Source: Snowella sp. (GTDB taxonomy: Bacteria; Cyanobacteriota; Cyanobacteriia; Cyanobacteriales; Microcystaceae). Taken from it: a stretch of DNA of 45,316 bases. The notes under the pieces were generated by a model. The model saw only the letters and a program-made list of their open reading frames with translations, was not told the DNA's origin and did no database searches. The DNA lies in NCBI GenBank assembly GCA_003249095.1, contig QBMS01000019.1, positions 1 to 45,316 on the forward strand, in the 5' to 3' direction. A program made the position numbers and the translations under genes. Below are positions 34,757-44,164 of this stretch, piece after piece (within the stretch, counting starts at the first letter, position 1; every line of letters begins with the position of its first letter).

Positions 34757-35437
34757 TTACTCCTCTTTACTTAAATCATAAATTGAGACTAATCTAGCAA
34801 CCACAATCGCCAAATAAAACGATCCCAAAACGGCTTCCATATTGGCTAAAAACATCACCCAGCGATCAATAGGAATGATATCGCCGTAGCCCAAGGTTGT
34901 CAGTGTTGAAAAGCTAAAATAAATTGATAAATTCCAAGGCTTATATTGATATTCTCTCGCGATCGTTAAATGAAAAGCGTGGGGGTCAATTTCCCAAAAA
35001 ATTAGATATAAAAATGACCAAATAATCCCAATTAATAAATAACCGCAAATTGCGGCCAGAATCGTTTCTGACTTAACTTTTTTGGCACTAATAAGCACAA
35101 AAATCATCAAACAACAGGCATAACTAAAGAAAAATATCCTAATTACAATGCTGCTGGCTAAAAAGAACAAATTAAGCTGAGGAAAAATTCGCTCGTAATA
35201 TAAAAAAGAATTAATCGATGAAATCGAAATTAAAATAAGAGAAAGGGGAATAATTTGAAAAGAAAATAAATGAGAATGGAGATGATTTACCCTCAAAGCA
35301 ATAATAAACATCGTGAAGTAGAGAATTCCTATCCCTACAATAAATTGAAGTCTATTATTAGCATTCATCATGGTTGCAATTCCCATGATCAGCGTCGGTA
35401 AAAGTGTTAAATAAAAATTGTTTATTTTGTGTAACAT
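34757..35437 (-). CDS. Potassium channel family protein
   Basis: A 226-residue membrane protein with about five to six hydrophobic helices. The C-terminal pore unit has the selectivity filter TTLGYGD (residues 180-186) between a pore helix and a last transmembrane helix, as in Ion_trans_2 K+ channels. There is no RCK/TrkA-N regulatory domain; the protein ends soon after the last helix. The N-terminal helices lack an arginine-rich voltage sensor that I can identify. The gene is AT-rich and stands alone. Confidence 0.85.
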   Translation of the reverse strand: MLHKINNFYLTLLPTLIMGIATMMNANNRLQFIVGIGILYFTMFIIALRVNHLHSHLFSFQIIPLSLILISISSINSFLYYERIFPQLNLFFLASSIVIRIFFFSYACCLMIFVLISAKKVKSETILAAICGYLLIGIIWSFLYLIFWEIDPHAFHLTIAREYQYKPWNLSIYFSFSTLTTLGYGDIIPIDRWVMFLANMEAVLGSFYLAIVVARLVSIYDLSKEE

Positions 35438-35611
35438 AAGTGATCAGTAAGGCAAGGAGATTCGGTTCTTTGTTACAAAATAGTAGTCATTTGGAATCAT
35501 AAAATTTAGATTTTTCACAGTTTATAAATTTTGATCAATAAAGAATTGGGGATAAAAAAATAGAAAATTCCTGACTAAAATATAGCGGTTTACAGTCATA
35601 TGAGGTATAGG

Positions 35612-35631
35612 CAAGGAGCTTAAGCCCCTTG
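35612..35631. terminator. Hairpin after the 35636-36157 gene
   Basis: CAAGGAGCTTAAGCCCCTTG forms a near-perfect inverted repeat (one A-C mismatch on each side) centred on GCTTAAGC, 4 bp past the stop of the minus-strand gene. No strong T tract follows, so it may be a weak terminator or one of the scattered cyanobacterial hairpin repeats. Confidence 0.45.
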
Positions 35632-35635
35632 TGAA

Positions 35636-36157
35636 TTAGGAATTTTTAATTCGTGCTAAAAAATCAGTTAGTTGTACTCTGACGGATTCATGACTGTATT
35701 CGTCATCAGGATGGGCAGGCGCACCTGGGTGTTGAAAATAGGGACGGTCTCCATACATTTGACCGTATTTACAATCAACTTGCTTGACTAATTCATAAAA
35801 AACTTCGGGCTGGTTTAGGATATGTTCTACTAACTCTTGTAAAACCAGAAGAGGGTGTTCTATATGGCGACTAATAGCTTCATCCGCTTGATCGATAAAT
35901 AACTGTAAAACCGCTTGAAGTGACCCTGATAAATCCTGAAGATTTTGACTAATAAACAATTTAAGCTCATTTTTAATTTGCACTAATTTGGGAACGGGAG
36001 ATTCACCTTTCAAAAAATCACCCCCAGCCTGGGCGATGACATCGGACAGGGTAAATTCTCGGCCACTTAAGGCTTCCATAAATAGTTCGCGATCGCGAGC
36101 GAGATCTTCAGCTTCAGGCTCATCGGCATTAGAGAAATCAGATTTTTGAGGCATCAT
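35636..36157 (-). CDS. Conserved hypothetical protein, unknown function
   Basis: A 173-residue soluble protein without a recognised domain. It begins with an acidic, Asp/Glu-rich segment (about 1-30), continues as helices to about residue 125, and has a CKYGQMYGDRPYFQHPGAPAHP stretch near the C-terminus that could be a structured loop. It follows the pRiA4b ORF-3-like gene on the same strand by 45 bp and is probably cotranscribed with it. Two ATGs open the frame; either could be the start. Confidence 0.6.
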   Translation of the reverse strand: MMPQKSDFSNADEPEAEDLARDRELFMEALSGREFTLSDVIAQAGGDFLKGESPVPKLVQIKNELKLFISQNLQDLSGSLQAVLQLFIDQADEAISRHIEHPLLVLQELVEHILNQPEVFYELVKQVDCKYGQMYGDRPYFQHPGAPAHPDDEYSHESVRVQLTDFLARIKNS

Positions 36158-36202
36158 TAAAAATGAAAATATTGTATTTATTTACTTGAGTTTTTATCCT
36201 GA

Positions 36203-36763
36203 TCAAGCTAATCTTTGATTAACTTCGTCTAGATCAAATTCTTCTGGATCAAAAGCACCATCAATCCACTCCAATATATCATCGTGATCGGGATGGGAAG
36301 GATTTTGAATTGCCTCTAGAAACTCAACATATCCCCAGGGGCCGCCGCAATCTTCAGGAGGACAGGCTCGTTTCCCTTTAATACAAATCGGATAAATAAC
36401 TTTAGGATCACGGGGTAAAATCTTTTCAACTAGGATACTATGATCCCAACCATCCCCAAAATCGTAGGTATATAAAAATTTAGCCTTTTCTCCTCCCACA
36501 ACTTTAGATAGTTTTACCTTTGCCTCATCAGTCACATGAAAATCATATTCAGGGGCAGGTTTTCCATATTCAACCCCATCAATCAAAAACTGATGTAAGT
36601 GGGAATTATACCAACCCATTGATTCTTGGATAATGAAGTGTAACTCTTGCAGGGTCGTAGAACTGAGAACCTGAACTCTCCGCCAGATGGGCGGTTTGGT
36701 ATCTCTCAGAGAGATTTTGAGTTGATAAATCGTGGTATCTGCGGGTTTCTTTTGAGCGGCCAT
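36203..36763 (-). CDS. Plasmid pRiA4b ORF-3-like family protein
   Basis: A 186-residue protein that matches the pRiA4b ORF-3 family. Signatures are IYQLKISLRDTKPPIWRRVQV at the N-terminus, GWYNSHLHQF, YDFGDGWDHSI, and the C-terminal CPPEDCGGPWGY. Function of the family is unknown; it is widespread on plasmids and chromosomes and often sits near mobile elements. The motif CxxxDCGG might bind metal. The start ATG at 36763 fits the usual length. Confidence 0.85.
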   Translation of the reverse strand: MAAQKKPADTTIYQLKISLRDTKPPIWRRVQVLSSTTLQELHFIIQESMGWYNSHLHQFLIDGVEYGKPAPEYDFHVTDEAKVKLSKVVGGEKAKFLYTYDFGDGWDHSILVEKILPRDPKVIYPICIKGKRACPPEDCGGPWGYVEFLEAIQNPSHPDHDDILEWIDGAFDPEEFDLDEVNQRLA

Positions 36764-36953
36764 TCTTCACTAAGTCCCAATTAGCAAGGGTGAATTAAAA
36801 AATAGAGCTTAAATAGACTTTAATCCTATCGTTATATTACCGCTAAACGTGAATTGTGGTCAGCGAATTTATCGAACAGCGATCGCCCTTTGAGGGATAA
36901 ATTTAACCTATCAACATAATTTTGAGACAGTCACTTTTTAACTTGTGATTGAT

Positions 36954-37754
36954 TTATTGCCCATAGCCCAACTGAATCGAACCCAGAGGTAAAATTATTT
37001 CGGTGGTCGCGCCTGGAGACTTTAAACGAACTTTTAACTCTCCTTGAGTAGTGATTCCTGTAATCATTCCTGGACAATTTTCAATCAAAACTGTTTGCCC
37101 TAAATTGATAAAATACTCTAAATAGCCTGATAAAATAGAATCAATTCCTTCTTTTTGATAGCATTGATGACCTAAAAATAATCCTTGTAAGGTTATGGCG
37201 GCTAATGTCTCTAGGGAAAAGACAGAAAGCTTTTTTTTCTGGTTTAAAAATGTTTCCAAGTTAATGCCCGTACTTGGGACAGGATTAGAGCCATTGATCC
37301 CTATCCCAATAACACTTTGAATGATTTTTTCTTGATAAACTTTCGTTTCTGTTTTAATCCCTCCCAATTTCTTTTTTTCTAAAATTAAATCATTGGGCCA
37401 TTTTAGATATACCGCAATTCCCTGCTGTCTTAAACTCTTGGCAATTCCCCAGGCACTCCAGAGGGTAATATGAGAGCCTTGTTGAAGGGCTATTTCCATC
37501 GGCAAACCGAGAGATAAATACAAACCTCCTTGCTCAGATTGCCAACTCCGTCCCCACTGCCCCCGTCCTGCGGTTTGCTCTGAGGCGATCGCAACGAGTA
37601 GATTATTCTCTCCCTGCTCTAGGTTGTCCCAGACAATTTGATTGGTTGAGGGAATCCGATCAAACAGTAAAATAGACAGGTTCTTCTGCCAGGCGGGATC
37701 AAGGTATTTTCTCAATTCTGTGTCTAATTTTTCTCGATCCAACGTTTTGAACAT
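36954..37754 (-). CDS. birA: Biotin--[acetyl-CoA-carboxylase] ligase
   Basis: A 266-residue biotin protein ligase. The ligand-binding loop TAGRGQWGRSW (residues 61-71) and the catalytic block KWPNDLILEKKKLGGIKTE (about 118-136) are intact. It activates biotin with ATP and attaches it to the carboxyl carrier protein of acetyl-CoA carboxylase. The N-terminal winged-helix repressor domain of E. coli BirA is missing, so it is a monofunctional ligase. It is divergent from pgeF, with 46 bp between the chosen starts. Confidence 0.9.
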   Translation of the reverse strand: MFKTLDREKLDTELRKYLDPAWQKNLSILLFDRIPSTNQIVWDNLEQGENNLLVAIASEQTAGRGQWGRSWQSEQGGLYLSLGLPMEIALQQGSHITLWSAWGIAKSLRQQGIAVYLKWPNDLILEKKKLGGIKTETKVYQEKIIQSVIGIGINGSNPVPSTGINLETFLNQKKKLSVFSLETLAAITLQGLFLGHQCYQKEGIDSILSGYLEYFINLGQTVLIENCPGMITGITTQGELKVRLKSPGATTEIILPLGSIQLGYGQ

Positions 37755-37800
37755 GACCAGTTACCTCGATAATATTAGTAATAATTCATCAACAAAGGCA

Positions 37801-38592
37801 ATGGAAAAGAAGCTCTGGCAATGGCAAATCTGGAATAATCTCCCCTATTTAACCTGTTCTTTACTGGAGGGTTGGCAACATGGCTTTTTTACCCAGGATT
37901 TTTATCCCCGCTTGCCCGAAGAATTGGTCACCGTACTAGACTCCAATGCTACTGTTTATCGGGTTAAACAAGTTCACGGCGATCGCGTTTTAACCCCCAC
38001 AGAAATTCATCATGTCATGAGTCAGGGAGAATCGGAAGACGTTTTACCCCCTGCCGATGCTGTACTGAGTGACCAGCCCCAACAAGCTGTCTGGGTTGCC
38101 AGTGCCGATTGCACGCCTGTTTTAATCGGAGATATCCTGACGGGACGAGTTTCGGCTATTCATGCGGGTTGGCGCGGAACGGCTCAACGCATTGTGCCTA
38201 AAGCCGTAGAGCATTTTTTAAAACAGGGAAGTCAGTTAGAAAATTTACGGTTTGTGATGGGCCCCGCGATCGCAGGAGAGGTGTATCAAGTGGATCGGTC
38301 AGTCGGTGCTGAGGTGGGAGCAAGTTTATTTGTGGCAGAAACAAAACCCCCCGACGAGATTTTGTTGACCCTACAGGCATTGCCGACTCCTCCTATTTTG
38401 CCCGATCCCGATCCCGACAAAGTTCGTTTGGATGTACGTCAGATAAATTTTTTACAGTTAGAGCAATTGGGCATTCATCCCGAAAATATTGCGATCGCGC
38501 CCGAATGTACTTACCAAAACCCCGACAGATTTTTTTCCTACCGTCGTACCCACGAAAAAAAGGTGCAGTGGTCTGGCATTGTTAGTCGTTAA
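37801..38592 (+). CDS. pgeF: Peptidoglycan editing factor (laccase-domain) PgeF
   Basis: A 263-residue YfiH/PgeF-family protein, formerly called polyphenol oxidase. It hydrolyses misincorporated UDP-MurNAc-L-Ser peptides during cell wall synthesis. The metal-binding residues are His59 (QVHGDRV), Cys104 (ADCTPVL) and His121 (HAGWRGT). I chose the ATG at 37801 (MEKKLWQWQ); an in-frame ATG at 37753 would overlap birA and add 16 residues poor in family character. Copper-oxidase activity reported for relatives is probably secondary. Confidence 0.88.
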   Translation: MEKKLWQWQIWNNLPYLTCSLLEGWQHGFFTQDFYPRLPEELVTVLDSNATVYRVKQVHGDRVLTPTEIHHVMSQGESEDVLPPADAVLSDQPQQAVWVASADCTPVLIGDILTGRVSAIHAGWRGTAQRIVPKAVEHFLKQGSQLENLRFVMGPAIAGEVYQVDRSVGAEVGASLFVAETKPPDEILLTLQALPTPPILPDPDPDKVRLDVRQINFLQLEQLGIHPENIAIAPECTYQNPDRFFSYRRTHEKKVQWSGIVSR

Positions 38593-38659
38593 CCAGGTCT
38601 TGAATTCTCTAATTATCATAAAATTAGATGAAGTTTATCTTAATTTTAAAAAATTGATT

Positions 38660-39550
38660 ATGTCGCGATCGCTCACGGGTATTGAAGAAAAAATTATCAA
38701 AATTGAAACGGATACCACCGAATTTTTCAAGGAATTTCAGCATTTTTACCGCCAATACTTAAAATTATTAAGCTACTCCATTGAGCAACAATTAATCCTA
38801 GCGGCCCACCATATTTGTACCGAAATTTATCCTGATGCCTTTCTCCGACTCACTTTCAACCAACGCCAACGCCTACAAGACCGTCTCCGCACCTTAGGAC
38901 GACAATTTGAGACGGATCTCCTGGCTTTTTTAAAAAATCAAGCCGAATTATTGATAGAACCTGAATCATCAGAAAACAATCCCTCCTCCGAAATAACCGA
39001 AACTGAGGAGACGGAAAGCCAGTCTCAAACCGTTTCCATTAATACGGCTAATCCCGATGAGTTACTGCACTGGAGTCGGGGCGTTGAATATGGCGTGCGC
39101 GAAACCCTAGAAAAAATCTCCAAAGAAGCCAATTCCCTATTGAGAGGAGCGGCTATTTTATCTAATGCGATTCCCGCAAAAGTCTTAGAAATGGCCCTAG
39201 AAGCGGAAGAAAATGGGATCGGCATGAATCGGTCAGGACACCCTAACATTTTAAATTTATTGATAGAAGCCACCGCCGTCTCGGAATTTAATAGCGATGA
39301 CGAGAATGATGATGATGATGACGACGACGAGGAAACGGCCAATCATAGCTCTATTACCAAAATTACGGCCATTCATTTACGATTAGCCGAAATTGAATTT
39401 GGTGACCCCAATTTAAGTCATTCCCGTAAACAATTACGAATTTTTTTAGAAAGACTGGGTAAACTGCGGAAACAATATCGTCAGTTAAAGCGGGAATATC
39501 TAACAGTTGAAGCTAAAAATGCCTGGCGCAGTAGCTGGTCAGAAAATTAG
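38660..39550 (+). CDS. Cyanobacterial hypothetical protein with acidic Asp tract
   Basis: A 296-residue soluble, helix-rich protein of no recognised domain. Residues about 1-100 and 235-296 are predicted helical; between them lie an acidic Ser/Glu linker (about 95-125) and an Asp-rich run (about 213-227) coded by GAT/GAC repeats. The ATG at 38660 gives MSRSLTGIEEKII and avoids the overlap with pgeF that the longer reading would need. It is 67 bp downstream of pgeF and may be cotranscribed. Confidence 0.65.
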   Translation: MSRSLTGIEEKIIKIETDTTEFFKEFQHFYRQYLKLLSYSIEQQLILAAHHICTEIYPDAFLRLTFNQRQRLQDRLRTLGRQFETDLLAFLKNQAELLIEPESSENNPSSEITETEETESQSQTVSINTANPDELLHWSRGVEYGVRETLEKISKEANSLLRGAAILSNAIPAKVLEMALEAEENGIGMNRSGHPNILNLLIEATAVSEFNSDDENDDDDDDDEETANHSSITKITAIHLRLAEIEFGDPNLSHSRKQLRIFLERLGKLRKQYRQLKREYLTVEAKNAWRSSWSEN

Positions 39551-39645
39551 GGCAATCCATTCAAGAGAAGACACCTCGTCTTAGAATATTAAGAAATGTA
39601 ACTAAAATTAAGGTAAGATGAGAGTAATCAGTTAAAAATAAAACT

Positions 39646-39984
39646 ATGTCTAATTTCCATCCCAACGAGCAAGAATTGCTGAAAACCCTTCTAGAACCTC
39701 TTTTAGGAGATTTTCAGTATTGGTTCTCTCGTGCAGTAACCTTATTGGAAACCGAGTTAATCCCTTTTTTTTCTCAGGAAGAACAAACCCACCTACTAGG
39801 GCGCGTTAGGGAGGCCCAGCAAGAGGTCTTGTCGGCCAAAATGCTCTTTGAAGCGATGGATGAACAAGTTGGAGTTGATATGGCGATGCTGATGGTCTGG
39901 CATCAACTGGTGACGGAATGTTGGCAGGTTTCGACACGTTTTCGTCAGCACAAACAAAACAGTCATCTCCCAAGCAACTTCTAG
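39646..39984 (+). CDS. DUF2605 family protein
   Basis: A 112-residue helical protein whose start, EQELLKTLLEPLLGDFQYWF, matches the cyanobacterial DUF2605 family. There is no signal or membrane segment. Function is unknown. It precedes a DUF2973 gene by 166 bp on the same strand, a pairing I recall as common in cyanobacteria, which suggests related roles. Confidence 0.7.
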   Translation: MSNFHPNEQELLKTLLEPLLGDFQYWFSRAVTLLETELIPFFSQEEQTHLLGRVREAQQEVLSAKMLFEAMDEQVGVDMAMLMVWHQLVTECWQVSTRFRQHKQNSHLPSNF

Positions 39985-40150
39985 CATTCCTTAAATTATT
40001 GTTAAGCTAGTGATAGAGAGTTTGTAAAAATTTTTTCGTGTTTCCTTATTTGTAGGGTGGACAATTCAGGCTCATTCCTGACTATCCCAGTTTGAACGCT
40101 TTTATCTTCAATTTTTTCTTTCCCATTCCCTTTTGACGGAGCCAATTCAG

Positions 40151-40465
40151 GTGTTGCATCTACTTTATATTTTAGCCTTTACGATTATTGCTTTTCTCGC
40201 GGTGAGTAACCTCATTCGTAGTCTGATTACGGTGAGCATGGGAACCCAACGCTCCTATTATCCCCAAGGCAATGGAAACTACCGAAATAGTATGCTGGGT
40301 CAAAAAAGCTATCATCCTGAGTTATTTGATGAGAATGGCGATCGCATTAATGAACCTTTGTTAGTGATGCGATCGGTGAATGTGGAAGATGCCCGTCAAC
40401 AGTTAGACGCTCTTTACAATGCGTCTCCTAGTGTTGGCCGTCAAGAGCAAGAAGAAGATATTTAA
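40151..40465 (+). CDS. DUF2973 family membrane protein
   Basis: A 104-residue protein with one N-terminal transmembrane helix (MLHLLYILAFTIIAFLAVSN) and a cytoplasmic or lumenal tail containing HPELFDENGDRINEPLLVMRS, as in the cyanobacterial DUF2973 family. I chose the GTG at 40151, which yields the family-typical MLHLLYILAF start and has GGAG nine bases upstream; a TTG at 40133 would add six residues. Function is unknown. Confidence 0.75.
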   Translation: MLHLLYILAFTIIAFLAVSNLIRSLITVSMGTQRSYYPQGNGNYRNSMLGQKSYHPELFDENGDRINEPLLVMRSVNVEDARQQLDALYNASPSVGRQEQEEDI

Positions 40466-40629
40466 TTTTAATGATTGGAGGGTAATCCATCCCCTTGAGC
40501 GGCTTTCTTTTGCGATCGCGTAGCGGTACTTCGTGATCGCCTACTATTTTGTTGATTAAAACAAGAGAGTGAGCCAGTCGTGTCTATAATTTGTATATCA
40601 CTGTTAAAGAGAAATTAGAGTTATCCGAA

Positions 40630-42630
40630 GTGGAAAAAGGAAAGTTAATTGAATTCAGGCTACAAGGAGAACGTCGTCTTGCGGTAATGGATCGCCCAGA
40701 GGGAAAAAAAGATTGGATTGCCATTGATCAAGGGGGACAATCCCATAAAATCCGTCTCCAGCGCGTAGAATACGAAATTGATGGCGGCCCCTACCAACCG
40801 AAAGATATTGCCCCTTTTTTAGAAAAAGTTCAGCCCTACCTTGATCCCTCCAGTTTGGAAGTGGCTTGGGAAATTTTGGTTGAAGATAATGCGGCGGTGA
40901 CTCCCATCGAGATGGCCCAATTGCTGTTTTCTGAAAAAAGTCCTGTTCTTTGTTATGCCGCCCATAGCTTATTGGCAGAGGATAAGATCTTTTTTAAAAA
41001 TAAGGGAGATAACTACGAACCCCGTTCTCTTAATCAAGTTCAGGAAATTCAACACCAGATTGCTGTCGAAAAACAACGTCAAAACGAAAAAGAAGGATTT
41101 TTAGCCCGTTTACATCAAGCGATCGCAGGAGAAACGGTAGAATGGACGGACAGCGATCGCCTGCGCTTGGAATCTTTGGAACGCTATGTCTTGCAACCCG
41201 AACTGAATTCCCGCAATGCCCAGGATTTACTGAATTTAGTCGATCGTCCTCCCACACCCGAATCAGCCTTTGAACTGTTAGTTAAACTGGGTCTGTGGAA
41301 ATATCATGAAAATCTCTTTCTCCGCAGAAGTGCTTACCCCCTCAAATTTCCTCAAAAGGTGCTTGACGTGTTTCAATCCTACCTACACTCGCCCCCACCG
41401 GATCTCGATCGCGATCGGCTAGACCTGACTCACCTCAAGGTTTATACCATTGACGACGAAAGTACCCAGGAAATTGATGACGGTCTTAGTGTAGAAATTT
41501 TACCCGACGGCAGAGAGCGACTGTGGATTCATATCGCCGATCCCACTCGTTTGATGATCCCCAATGATGAACTGGATTTAGAAGCCCGAAAACGCAGTAC
41601 AACCATCTATTTACCGACGGGAATGATTTCCATGTTTCCCCCCGAACTGGCAACGGGGCCGATGAGTTTAATTCAAGGTAAGCTTTGTCCCGCCCTCAGT
41701 TTTGGCGTAATTTTAGGCGAATTAGGAGAAGTCCAGGATTTCACCATTCATGCCAGTTTAATCAAACCCACCTATCGTTTGACCTACGAAGATGTGGATG
41801 AGATGATTGTGATGAAAATTCAGGATGAAAAGGAAATTGACGTTTTAGCCAAGGCCGCTTCCCAACGCAAAAACTGGCGTAAATCCGAGGGAGCGATCAA
41901 TATTAAGATGCCAGAGGCCATTATTAAGGTCAATGAAGAGGAAGAAGTCGTTATTCAAGTGTTAGAAGCTTCTGTTTCTCGGCTACTGGTGGCAGAAATG
42001 ATGATTTTAGCGGGAGAAGTGGCAGGACGGTATTGCCAAACCCATAGTTTACCCGTTCCTTTTCGTGGTCAACCCCAGCCCGAATTACCGCCCGAAGAAG
42101 AATTATTATTATTGCCCCCTGGCCCTGTGCGAGCCTGTGCGGTGCGTCGTTGTATGCCCCGTAGCGAAATTAGTATTACACCCTATCGCCATGCCAGCTT
42201 GGGTTTAGATGCCTACACCCAGGTCACGTCTCCCATTCGTCGTTATACGGATTTATTAACCCATTTTCAACTCAAAGCCCATCTGCGTGGTGATGAATTG
42301 CCCTTTGCGGCGGATCAAATTCAGCAAATTTTGTATAGTGTGACCCTTTCTTCCCAGGAAGCGACGGCGGTGGAACGGCAAACCAATCGCTATTGGGGGT
42401 TAGAATACTTGCGACGCAATGCGGATCAGGTCTGGCAATGTCTGGTTTTACGTTGGTTACGGGAAGATGAAGGGTTAGGCGTTCTCCTATTTGAAGAGTT
42501 GGGATTAGAATTAACCCATCGCTTTGATCGTCCTGTTTCCCTCGGCGATCGCCTATCCATCCAGGTGAGTCGAGCCGATCCCCACCGAGACGAAGTTCGT
42601 TTTCGGGAAATGTTACCTAATGAAGTGTAG
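40630..42630 (+). CDS. zam: RNase II-type exoribonuclease, Zam family
   Basis: A 666-residue RNB-domain exoribonuclease. The catalytic block is TIDDESTQEIDDGLS with Asp275, Asp276, Asp283 and Asp284, and SPIRRYTDLLTH lies near the end of the domain. It should degrade RNA 3' to 5'. It resembles the cyanobacterial Zam protein (acetazolamide resistance) rather than classical RNase R: there is no long C-terminal basic tail. I chose the GTG at 40630 (MEKGKLIEFR), which fits the family; a TTG at 40591 would add 13 residues. Confidence 0.85.
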   Translation: MEKGKLIEFRLQGERRLAVMDRPEGKKDWIAIDQGGQSHKIRLQRVEYEIDGGPYQPKDIAPFLEKVQPYLDPSSLEVAWEILVEDNAAVTPIEMAQLLFSEKSPVLCYAAHSLLAEDKIFFKNKGDNYEPRSLNQVQEIQHQIAVEKQRQNEKEGFLARLHQAIAGETVEWTDSDRLRLESLERYVLQPELNSRNAQDLLNLVDRPPTPESAFELLVKLGLWKYHENLFLRRSAYPLKFPQKVLDVFQSYLHSPPPDLDRDRLDLTHLKVYTIDDESTQEIDDGLSVEILPDGRERLWIHIADPTRLMIPNDELDLEARKRSTTIYLPTGMISMFPPELATGPMSLIQGKLCPALSFGVILGELGEVQDFTIHASLIKPTYRLTYEDVDEMIVMKIQDEKEIDVLAKAASQRKNWRKSEGAINIKMPEAIIKVNEEEEVVIQVLEASVSRLLVAEMMILAGEVAGRYCQTHSLPVPFRGQPQPELPPEEELLLLPPGPVRACAVRRCMPRSEISITPYRHASLGLDAYTQVTSPIRRYTDLLTHFQLKAHLRGDELPFAADQIQQILYSVTLSSQEATAVERQTNRYWGLEYLRRNADQVWQCLVLRWLREDEGLGVLLFEELGLELTHRFDRPVSLGDRLSIQVSRADPHRDEVRFREMLPNEV

Positions 42631-42649
42631 TTTTTAAAGGTTGCATTCC

Positions 42650-43051
42650 ATGATTAATGATTCTTTGCCCTCTTTTTCTCCCCATCAAATTGTCTGTTTA
42701 GAACATGACCAGAGTTATCTCTACGGTGAAGTGATTCAAATTATTGAATCCAAAAATTTGTGTTGGATGCGTCCTCTCCTGCTGGCTGTTTTTCCGCCAG
42801 TGGTGCGTGCCGTAGATGATTTTTTAGAAGCGAAGGAACTGCTGGATTTGAGGTTTACCTCCGATGTTGCCTATCCCCTCGCCTTATTTCGTCCTGCTTT
42901 GGATACGGAAGTGATTCCTTTGATTGGTCAATTAGAAATACTCGATGAAACCAAGGAGCCTAATGCTGGTTCTAAACAAAAATTACGTCAGTTTCTCCAA
43001 CAAATTTGGCAAGATAATCAAGAACATTTCCTCGGAACTAGATTACAGTGA
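42650..43051 (+). CDS. Conserved hypothetical protein downstream of zam
   Basis: A 133-residue soluble protein of no known domain, starting with ATG at 42650. The first half is beta-rich (PHQIVCLEHDQSYLYGEVIQI) with a CWMRPLLL segment; the second half ends in a helix. It begins 19 bp after the RNase stop and is probably in the same operon, so a role in RNA metabolism is possible but unproven. It converges with the permease gene. Confidence 0.65.
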   Translation: MINDSLPSFSPHQIVCLEHDQSYLYGEVIQIIESKNLCWMRPLLLAVFPPVVRAVDDFLEAKELLDLRFTSDVAYPLALFRPALDTEVIPLIGQLEILDETKEPNAGSKQKLRQFLQQIWQDNQEHFLGTRLQ

Positions 43052-43076
43052 TATTCCCAAGTTGTTGATCCTGACT

Positions 43077-43931
43077 TCACCCCTTAAATAAACCCTGAGG
43101 TCGCACTAATAAAATCACAATCATAATTAATAGGGCGACTCCCACTTTATAATCGGGGCCAAACCAAGGTACACTCAATTCCTGCACAATACCAATGATT
43201 AAGCCGCCCGCGATCGCGCCGTAGGGATTGCCGATACCGCCGAGAATGACGGAAGAGAACATTGGTAAAATCAAAAACCAGCCCATATTTGGTTTAATCG
43301 TCGTAATTAACCCATACATCGACCCGCCCATCGCCGTCAAAACTGCCGTAATCACCCAAGTCCAAATCACAACCCATTCCACATTAATTCCTGAAACCCT
43401 GGCTAAATCAATATTGTCTGCCACCGCTCGCATGGCTTTACCGACCTTGGTTTTTTGTAATAATAAATGTAGGGCAATCATGGCGACAAAGGCCAGAACA
43501 ATTACCACCAGTCGATTATATTCGAGTCTTAATCCCAAAATTTCTTGAGCCGTTACGACGGGAAGATCGTAATTTTGATTATTGCCACCCCAGGTAAATA
43601 AAACCCCGTTTCTCAAAAATAGGGCCAGTCCAATGGAAATGATAATCAAAGTAGTAGAAGTGGCTCGGCGATCGCGCATCGGCTTCCAGAGTAACCATTC
43701 CGAAATCAACATGGCAATAATCGTACCGATTGAACCCACTCCCATCGATAACCAAATATTCACCCCATTAGTATTAGCAACCCAGGTAAAATAGGCTCCC
43801 AGGGTCATAAAATCACCATGAGCAAAGTTAGACAGTCGCAAAATGCCACAGGTTAAAGTTAGTCCGACTGCGGCCAAAGCAATAATGCTACCCAGGGCAA
43901 TTCCATTAAAAAATAGTTGAGCTGTTTCCAT
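43077..43931 (-). CDS. Branched-chain/neutral amino acid ABC permease (LivH/NatD-like)
   Basis: A 284-residue integral membrane permease with about eight helices, of the LivH type that takes up branched-chain or neutral amino acids in complex with LivM, LivF, LivG-like subunits and a binding protein. The family features GITLTCG-like (GLTLTCGILRLSNFAHGDF), the EAA-like segment KVGKAMRAVADN, and the final VLLVRPQGLFKG are present. I chose the ATG at 43931 (METAQLFFNGIALG); a longer reading to 44096 adds a tail not seen in the family. In cyanobacteria the subunits are often scattered, and no partner is in this window. Confidence 0.82.
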   Translation of the reverse strand: METAQLFFNGIALGSIIALAAVGLTLTCGILRLSNFAHGDFMTLGAYFTWVANTNGVNIWLSMGVGSIGTIIAMLISEWLLWKPMRDRRATSTTLIIISIGLALFLRNGVLFTWGGNNQNYDLPVVTAQEILGLRLEYNRLVVIVLAFVAMIALHLLLQKTKVGKAMRAVADNIDLARVSGINVEWVVIWTWVITAVLTAMGGSMYGLITTIKPNMGWFLILPMFSSVILGGIGNPYGAIAGGLIIGIVQELSVPWFGPDYKVGVALLIMIVILLVRPQGLFKG

Positions 43932-44164
43932 TCCGTCCCAATTGGCGATGAATACTGATTGCTTTCTAAAAATACACCGAATCGGGAAAAATACGTCATA
44001 AGAATTTCCTTTCATCAATACTGCATCAAAAAGATTGTATGACCTGATCCGTAATAAAATTCCAGAACTGTAATTGCCCTGAAAGATTAAAAACAAAGAT
44101 CGAGAAGAACAGATGTAAGATAAAAGTAACTCAGTTTTAACCCTAATCTAGTCACAGACTACCT

